DNA of 64,000 nt, from contig MCFG01000023.1 in assembly GCA_002104895.1 (NCBI GenBank), positions 254,501 through 318,500 of the forward strand, read 5' to 3'. The notes beneath the pieces are model-generated. The model had not been told where the DNA came from and did no database searches. It was given only the letters and a program-made list of their open reading frames with translations. Position numbers and translations under genes: made by a program. Positions 58,866 to 64,000 of the stretch are shown here, in pieces (within the stretch, counting starts at the first letter, position 1; every line of letters starts with the position of its first letter). Source of the stretch: Anaeromyces robustus (lineage: Eukaryota; Neocallimastigomycota; Neocallimastigomycetes; Neocallimastigales; Neocallimastigaceae).

Positions 58866-59028
58866 GAAATAAATAAAATAAAATAAAATAAAATAAAATA
58901 AAATAAAATAAATAAAATAAAATAAATAAAATAAAATAAAATAAAATAAAATAAAATAAAATAAAATAAAATAAAATAAAATAAAATAAAATAAAATAAA
59001 ATAAAATAAAATAAAATAAAATAAAATA
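58866..59028. repeat. (AAAAT)n pentanucleotide array, about 160 bp
   Basis: AAAAT units with two AAAT slips near the left end, about 330 bp before the TATA-like element of the first tandem gene. Confidence 0.95.
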
Positions 59029-59356
59029 GTTAATAGTTAAAAAATTTATAGATATATAAAAACAAATAAATTAACAATATTAATTTATTATAAATATATT
59101 ACAATATATATCAATATATAGCAATAATAATTATTTTACATAAACTAAAAAGATTATTTTAAAAATATTTTATAAATTTTTATAATTTTAATTAGGATTA
59201 GTTTATCAATCTTTTTTTTTTTTTTTTATAATATAAATTAATTTATCCTATTTTATATGATTACATTTTTAGCACATTTTAATATATTATAAATCAAACT
59301 TAAAATATATTTTATGTCTGATTTATAATAAAGATTATCAAAAAAAAAAAAAAATA

Positions 59357-59366
59357 GTATAAATAG
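59357..59366 (+). promoter_or_regulatory. TATA-like element, first tandem gene
   Basis: GTATAAATAG lies about 100 bases before the ATG, inside a block (GATTATCAAAAA, A run, this element, GAAAATTTTATCCTATAACA) conserved before the second paralogue. Conservation across the duplication supports a promoter role. Confidence 0.5.
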
Positions 59367-59463
59367 AAAATTTTATCCTATAACATTTTACTTTTTTTTT
59401 TTAAATTTATATAATTAGAATAATTAAAATTTAAATAAAGGTTTCAAAAAAAAGTTAAATAAT

Positions 59464-60369
59464 ATGTCCTCTCAAGACAACGAACATATTTACATTACTG
59501 ACAATACTGATGATGAAGAAGGTGAATTCCTTGAAAATAAAATTGATAATATTATTTCATCACAAAAATCCCAGTATGAAGATAGTAAACAATGTGGAAA
59601 AGATATTATTATTATTAATAAACAATTGATATGGATAAGTTATAATTGGAAGGAATTATGTAAAGAAAAAGAAAAAATAATTAATGATCTCAAGAAGCAA
59701 ATCGCTAATAAAGATGGGGAAATTAAAAATTTGAATCAACAAATTGAAGAAAAGAATAAAGAGATTGAAAGTTTAAAACAAGAAAAAATTGAAAAAGAAT
59801 TGATTATTCAAATGATTAACCATGATAAAATAACATGTAGGAAAGATTTTAAAAAGTACAGAGATGAAAAGGATCCAGAGATTAAGAATCTTCGAAAGGA
59901 AATTCAAAATCTATCAAATCAATTTGAACAGATTAAAATAAATGGGGAAAAACTCGAGAATAAACATTTGAGGATAGAAATTAAAGGATATTTTATCGAT
60001 CAATATTTAAATTTAGCAATGCCATTTTGGTTTAAAGGATTTTGTGTAAAAGAACAAAATTTTGGTTTTTCAGGATCAAAGGAAAAATTATCTGATTTTA
60101 TTTCAAATAGTATAAAAATTAAAATTTCAAAGGATGATTTTTTTAATATGGATAAAACAATGGCATTTCAAAATCATCTTAGTATTTTTTCATTAAAAAC
60201 AGGAAAAGGATTTATTTTTGGTAAAACTATTGTGTATCAAGGTGAAATAATACATGGAAATGGAAAACCTGATGGTATAGGAATTATGTTAAAATCTACA
60301 GGGGATGTGATAGAAGGTAGAAAAAGTACCGAGGAATGGTTTAAACTGGCAGGAATTAGAGAGGATTAA
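59464..60369 (+). CDS. Coiled-coil protein with one MORN-like motif, tandem copy 1
   Basis: A single uninterrupted exon encodes 301 residues; the only intronless gene type here along with its paralogue. The ATG follows an A-rich leader and its first codons (MSSQ) are shared with copy 2, which fixes the start. Residues 1-25 are acidic (TDDEEGEFLEN). Residues about 60-165 form a Lys/Glu-rich coiled coil. Residues about 166-250 form a globular part with LNLAMPFWFKG and a FSGS motif. Residues about 258-288 (VYQGEI, then G.G.P.GIGIMLKSTGDVIEG) resemble one MORN repeat, a motif often linked to membrane or cytoskeletal scaffolds. I do not recognise the family; the function is unknown. Confidence 0.85.
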   Translation: MSSQDNEHIYITDNTDDEEGEFLENKIDNIISSQKSQYEDSKQCGKDIIIINKQLIWISYNWKELCKEKEKIINDLKKQIANKDGEIKNLNQQIEEKNKEIESLKQEKIEKELIIQMINHDKITCRKDFKKYRDEKDPEIKNLRKEIQNLSNQFEQIKINGEKLENKHLRIEIKGYFIDQYLNLAMPFWFKGFCVKEQNFGFSGSKEKLSDFISNSIKIKISKDDFFNMDKTMAFQNHLSIFSLKTGKGFIFGKTIVYQGEIIHGNGKPDGIGIMLKSTGDVIEGRKSTEEWFKLAGIRED

Positions 60370-60617
60370 TAATAATAATAATCATAATCATAATAGGATA
60401 GAATGAGGAGATCTAGTATAGAGATATTTTTCAAAAATTGCGTGGAAAGAATGTTTACCAAATTATTTCTAATGTAAAAGAAAAAAATAAAAAAAAAACG
60501 TGAAAAATAACTTTTGTAATCAAATAATTTCCCATGAAAAAATATCACCTCAATTTTTCCACATCCGATAACAAAATGTATAATGGAAAATATATTTTTA
60601 CCCTTACGCTTGTACCA

Positions 60618-60684
60618 TTTTTATCATTATTTTTTAAAAAAAAAAAAATTTCAAACAGTACATAGTGTGAATTTTTTCTCTTGA
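60618..60684 (+). other. Conserved 3' element, copy 1
   Basis: TTTCAAACAGTACATAGTG leads into TGAATTTTTTCTCTTGA; it occurs about 250 bases after the stop codon and is nearly identical at 63158-63220 after copy 2, although the sequence between stop and element is not conserved. It may be part of the 3' UTR or the edge of the duplicated unit. Confidence 0.7.
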
Positions 60685-60911
60685 ATAATATTTAATATTT
60701 AAATATTTAAAAATAATAAATAAAAGAATAATAAATAAAAGAATAATAATTTTATAAATTATTATTTATAATTAAAAATACATAGAACCGAACCGAATAT
60801 AATAAATAAAATAAGATAAATAAAATAAAATAAATAATTCTATTATTATTTTTAACTGCTGTAACATTTCTATGATTTTAATTATTTGATAAATTAACCA
60901 TGAACTTTAAA

Positions 60912-60946
<35 letters not shown>

Positions 60947-61007
60947 TAATGCCAATATATTAATTTTATTGGTAAATTCAACTAGAATTTAATTACTTCT
61001 TCTACTA

Positions 61008-61048
<41 letters not shown>

Positions 61049-61341
61049 AATAATATATAATAATAATAATAATTTTAATTATGCTATTATTTATAATTAT
61101 CATTTATTATTAATATTATTATTATTATTATTATTATTTTATATTTATTTAATTATATTTTAAAATAAGTCTTTTTTCTTTTCTATTTTTTTTTTAAATT
61201 GAAATTTTTAATAATTATTCTTTGACGATTTTTTATTTTTTATTATTAATATATAATTAAATATTAAATAATTAAATAAATAGTTAATTTATTATAAATA
61301 TATTACAATATATATCAATATATATCAATGATAATTATTAT

Positions 61342-61600
61342 ACATCAATTATACATAACTAAAAAGTTTTTTTTTATAAATTTTATAAATCTTATCCTAA
61401 TAAATATTAATTATAAAATTTATAAGTTTTTATTAATTCTTTTTTTTTTTTTTTTTTAATATAAAATGCTTTTCTTACTATTACTATTACACATCAATTA
61501 TACAGAAACTAAAAAAAATTATTTTATAAATTTTATAAACTTTATATAAATTTTATAAATTTTATAATTAATATTTATTAGGATATGTTTTTATTAATTC

Positions 61601-61631
<31 letters not shown>

Positions 61632-61747
61632 AAATACTTTTCTTACTATTATACATCAATTATACAGAAACTAAAAAGATTATTTTATAAATTTTATAAA
61701 CTTTATAAATTTTATAATTAATAATTATTAGGATAAGTTTGATAAAT
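61342..61747. repeat. Tandem triplication of a promoter-proximal segment, unit about 150-160 bp
   Basis: Units begin at 61342, 61491 and 61652, each with ACATCAATTATACA, then ACTAAAAA, a TTTTATAAATTTTATAAA stretch, TATTAGGATA-like sequence and, in the first two, a long T run with AATATAAAA and CTTTTCTTACTATT. The single equivalent before copy 1 is at about 59130-59210. Confidence 0.85.
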
Positions 61748-61873
61748 TAATTAATTAATTTATCATATTTTATATTATTACATTTTTAATACATTTAATA
61801 TATTATTTTATACCATATATTAAGTCTGAGTTATAATAAAGATTATCAAAAAAAAAAAAAAAAAAAAAAAAAT

Positions 61874-61884
61874 AGTTTAAATAG
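61874..61884 (+). promoter_or_regulatory. TATA-like element, second tandem gene
   Basis: AGTTTAAATAG stands where copy 1 has GTATAAATAG, in the same conserved block about 110 bases before the ATG. One T-for-A change in the core may weaken it. Confidence 0.4.
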
Positions 61885-61994
61885 AAAATTTTATCCTATA
61901 ACACTTTTTTTTTTAAAAAAAATTTATATAATTAGAATAATTAAAATATAAATAAAAGATTCAAAAAATAAAAAATAAAAAATAAAAAAATAAT

Positions 61995-62939
61995 ATGTCC
62001 TCTCAAAACAACGAACATATTTACATTACTGATGATACTGATGATACTGATGATGAAGAAGGTGAATTCCTTGAAAATGAAATTGATAATATTATTTCAT
62101 CACAAAAATCCCAGTATGAAGATAGCAAACAGTCTGGAAAAGAAATTATTACTATTAATAAACAATTGAAATGGATAAATTATAATTTGATGGAATTATG
62201 TAAAGAAAAAGAAAAAATAATTAATGATCTCAAGAAGCGAATTACTAATAAAAAGGGAAAAATTAAAATTTTAAATCAACAAATTAAAGAAAAGGATAAA
62301 GAAATTGAAAGTTTAAAACAAGAAAATATAACGTATAAGAAAGAATTCTCAAAGTTTAAAGAGGAAAAGGATGCAGAGATTAAGGATCTAAAGGATGCAA
62401 AGATAAAGGATCTAAAGGATACAGAAATTGAGAATCTTCGAGAGAAAAATCGGATTCTGTCAAATCAACTTGAAGCGATTAAAATATGTGGGGGAAAACT
62501 CGAGGATAAACATTTGGGAGTAGAAATTATAGGACATTTCATCAATGGAGATCTAAATTTGGCAATGCCATTTTTGTTTAAGGGACCTTATGTAAAAGAA
62601 CAATATTTTTGTTTTTCAGGATCAAAGTTAGAAAAATTTTTTAATTTTCTTTTAAATAGTAAAAAAATTAAATTTTCAAAGGAAGATTTTTCTAAAATGA
62701 ATGAAGTGAGATCAAAAAAAAATCGTCTTAGTATTTTTTCATCAAACACAGACAAAGGATTTGTTTTTGATAAAAATTTTGTGTATCAAGGTGAGATAGA
62801 TGGATACGGAGATCCTTATGGTTCAGGAATTATGTTAAAATCTACAGGGAAAGTGATAGAAGGTAACTATAGTAACAAGGAATGGTTTAAATTTGAAGAA
62901 GAAGAAGAAAAAGAAGAATGGGGTCGTGAATTAATATAA
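61995..62939 (+). CDS. Coiled-coil protein with one MORN-like motif, tandem copy 2
   Basis: A single exon encodes 314 residues, the same layout as the upstream copy and roughly two-thirds identical by eye. Differences are concentrated in short in-frame expansions: DTDDTDDEEGEF at the N-terminus and a KDAKIKDLKDTEIENL duplication in the coiled coil, plus an acidic tail (EEEEEKEEWGRELI) after the MORN-like motif. The globular core (LNLAMPF, FSGSK, LSIFSSNTDKGF, VYQGEIDGYG, KSTGKVIEGNYS) is preserved, so the frame is under selection or the duplication is young. Its single-exon form, in a genome where other genes have 4-15 exons, suggests a lineage-specific family. Function unknown. Confidence 0.85.
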   Translation: MSSQNNEHIYITDDTDDTDDEEGEFLENEIDNIISSQKSQYEDSKQSGKEIITINKQLKWINYNLMELCKEKEKIINDLKKRITNKKGKIKILNQQIKEKDKEIESLKQENITYKKEFSKFKEEKDAEIKDLKDAKIKDLKDTEIENLREKNRILSNQLEAIKICGGKLEDKHLGVEIIGHFINGDLNLAMPFLFKGPYVKEQYFCFSGSKLEKFFNFLLNSKKIKFSKEDFSKMNEVRSKKNRLSIFSSNTDKGFVFDKNFVYQGEIDGYGDPYGSGIMLKSTGKVIEGNYSNKEWFKFEEEEEKEEWGRELI

Positions 62940-63157
62940 TATATATATATATATATATTTTTTTATTTTTTTGATTCATTAACTATTTGTTTGAAAAATT
63001 TTTTAACAATAACGGCGGTAAAGATGATGAATATATTCTTTTTTTTTTTTTTTTTATTTATCGAAGTGAACTAAAAGGTAAAAGGGATATTTTACCAGAC
63101 AAAAATCGAATATTTAGAATTACAGAGGAAAGAAAAGGAGGAAAATTCATGTTTTTT

Positions 63158-63220
63158 TTTTTTATCATTATTTTTAAAAAAAATTTCAAACAGCTCATAG
63201 TGTGAATTTTTTTCTCTTGA
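63158..63220 (+). other. Conserved 3' element, copy 2
   Basis: The counterpart of 60618-60684, with TTTCAAACAGCTCATAGTG; only a few substitutions and A/T-run length changes separate the two. Confidence 0.7.
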
Positions 63221-63409
63221 AAAAAAAAATTAATAAATAAAAAAAAAATAATAATAATAATAAATAATAATAAATAATAAAATTTTGTTTTAAAATTTAA
63301 AAAATTAAATTAATACAAATTTAATATTATCGAATATTCTTGAGAATATTAATTTAAAAATTTAATAAGTGTAATAATAACATTTCTTAAGATTAAAAAT
63401 CAAAAGTTT

Positions 63410-63512
63410 AAGAAGAAAAAATAAAAAATAAAAAAATGTTTAAATAAAAAAATAAAAAATGTTAAATAAAAAAATAAAAAATAAAAAAATGTTTAAATAA
63501 AAAAATAAAAAT
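63410..63512. repeat. Tandem repeat with ATGTTTAAATAAA core
   Basis: Three to four units of about 23-38 bp, made of A-rich spacer and the core ATGTT(T)AAATAAA. Confidence 0.75.
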
Positions 63513-64000
63513 GTTCAACTGATTTATTTTTAATTAATTTAAATATTAATATTTAATAATTAATAATTAATAATTAATAATTAATAAATTGAAGTTTTTT
63601 TTTTTTTAGAAGATAAAAATAAAAAATGAATTAATGATTATTTCTTATTCATAAATATAAAATATATATATATATATATATATAAAAAATGATACATAAA
63701 AAAAAATTTTAAAAAAAGATGATAGATGAAAATTTAATAATACAATTAATATTGAATTTTATTTTATTTTTTTTCATTTTATTTTGTTTATTTATCTTAA
63801 TTATTATTAAAGATAAAAATATAATATAAAGATAAATACAAATAAAAATAATTATTATTTTTCTTATATTAATTAATTATTTTTATTTAAATACAAAAAT
63901 AAAATAGAATAAAATAAAATTAAAATAAAAACGTTTTACAATACATAATATAATATTTAAATACAAAAATATTTAAAAAAAAAAAATTATATACTTTTAA

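Larger units (their letters stand above)
34038..59463. other. 25-kb gene-poor region of low-complexity AT DNA
   Basis: No spliced or unspliced gene could be assembled on either strand. The reading frames present are Phe/Leu/Ile/Tyr/Lys translations of homopolymers and microsatellites. Listed separately within it are two GC-richer islands, an orphan tRNA-Tyr half, several microsatellites and an inverted-repeat cluster. The first kilobase after 34037 should hold the HECT 3' UTR and the last few hundred bases the promoter of the first tandem gene. Confidence 0.75.
60370..61994. other. Spacer between tandem paralogues, carrying duplicated flanks
   Basis: From left to right it holds the downstream segment of copy 1 with a conserved 3' element, AT-rich filler with a poly(A) run near 61009-61046, a three-fold repeat at 61342-61747, and the promoter block of copy 2. 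The block from about 61285 parallels the one from about 59085 before copy 1. Confidence 0.75.
62940..64000. other. Region downstream of tandem copy 2
   Basis: It contains the conserved 3' element (63158-63220) and, just before it at about 63062-63150, a short coding-like patch (SELKGKRDILPDKNRIF) without start or partner exons. A tandem AAAAAATGTTTAAATAAA-type repeat lies at 63410-63512. The remainder is low-complexity AT sequence. Confidence 0.6.

Overview
This is nuclear DNA from a very AT-rich, intron-rich eukaryote. The best fit is an anaerobic gut fungus (Neocallimastigomycota). The pointers are extreme A/T bias with long homopolymers and (TTTA)n arrays, genes with many short GT-AG introns (up to 15 exons), asparagine runs, and a fusion of an alpha/beta hydrolase with a dual-specificity phosphatase, an architecture I recall from other fungi. 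A dictyostelid was considered but fits poorly because of the intron density and very long intergenic spaces. The assignment is inference. All exon models were built by hand from reading frame, splice sites and phase; each spliced model below is phase-consistent from ATG to stop.

Layout. (1) 134-4242, minus: complete 10-exon SRP receptor alpha subunit. (2) 6943-9371, minus: 6-exon membrane-anchored alpha/beta hydrolase joined to a capping-type dual-specificity phosphatase. (3) 14941-19082, plus: 8-exon RA-PH signalling protein with a disordered Ser/Arg-rich N-terminal half and a Cys-rich C-terminus. (4) 21117-24140, minus: 4-exon Sel1-repeat protein, convergent with gene 3. (5) 27612-34037, plus: 15-exon UBE3A-type HECT ubiquitin ligase with an N-terminal AZUL zinc domain, divergent from gene 4. 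(6) 34038-59463: about 25 kb without a convincing protein gene, full of homopolymers, microsatellites and inverted repeats, but holding two GC-richer islands and an orphan 5' half of tRNA-Tyr. (7) 59464-60369 and 61995-62939, plus: two tandem paralogues encoding coiled-coil proteins with one MORN-like motif, duplicated together with their promoters and a 3' element.

The genes are separate eukaryotic transcription units. Genes 1-5 cover secretory targeting, lipid/phosphate hydrolysis, small-GTPase/phosphoinositide signalling, Sel1 adaptor function and ubiquitination; nothing in the layout ties them into one pathway. The parts with least explanation are the GC islands near 37.0 kb and 40.8 kb, the orphan tRNA half, the inverted-repeat cluster at 52.7-54.9 kb, and the young tandem gene pair. 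No CRISPR array, reverse transcriptase or transposase was seen.
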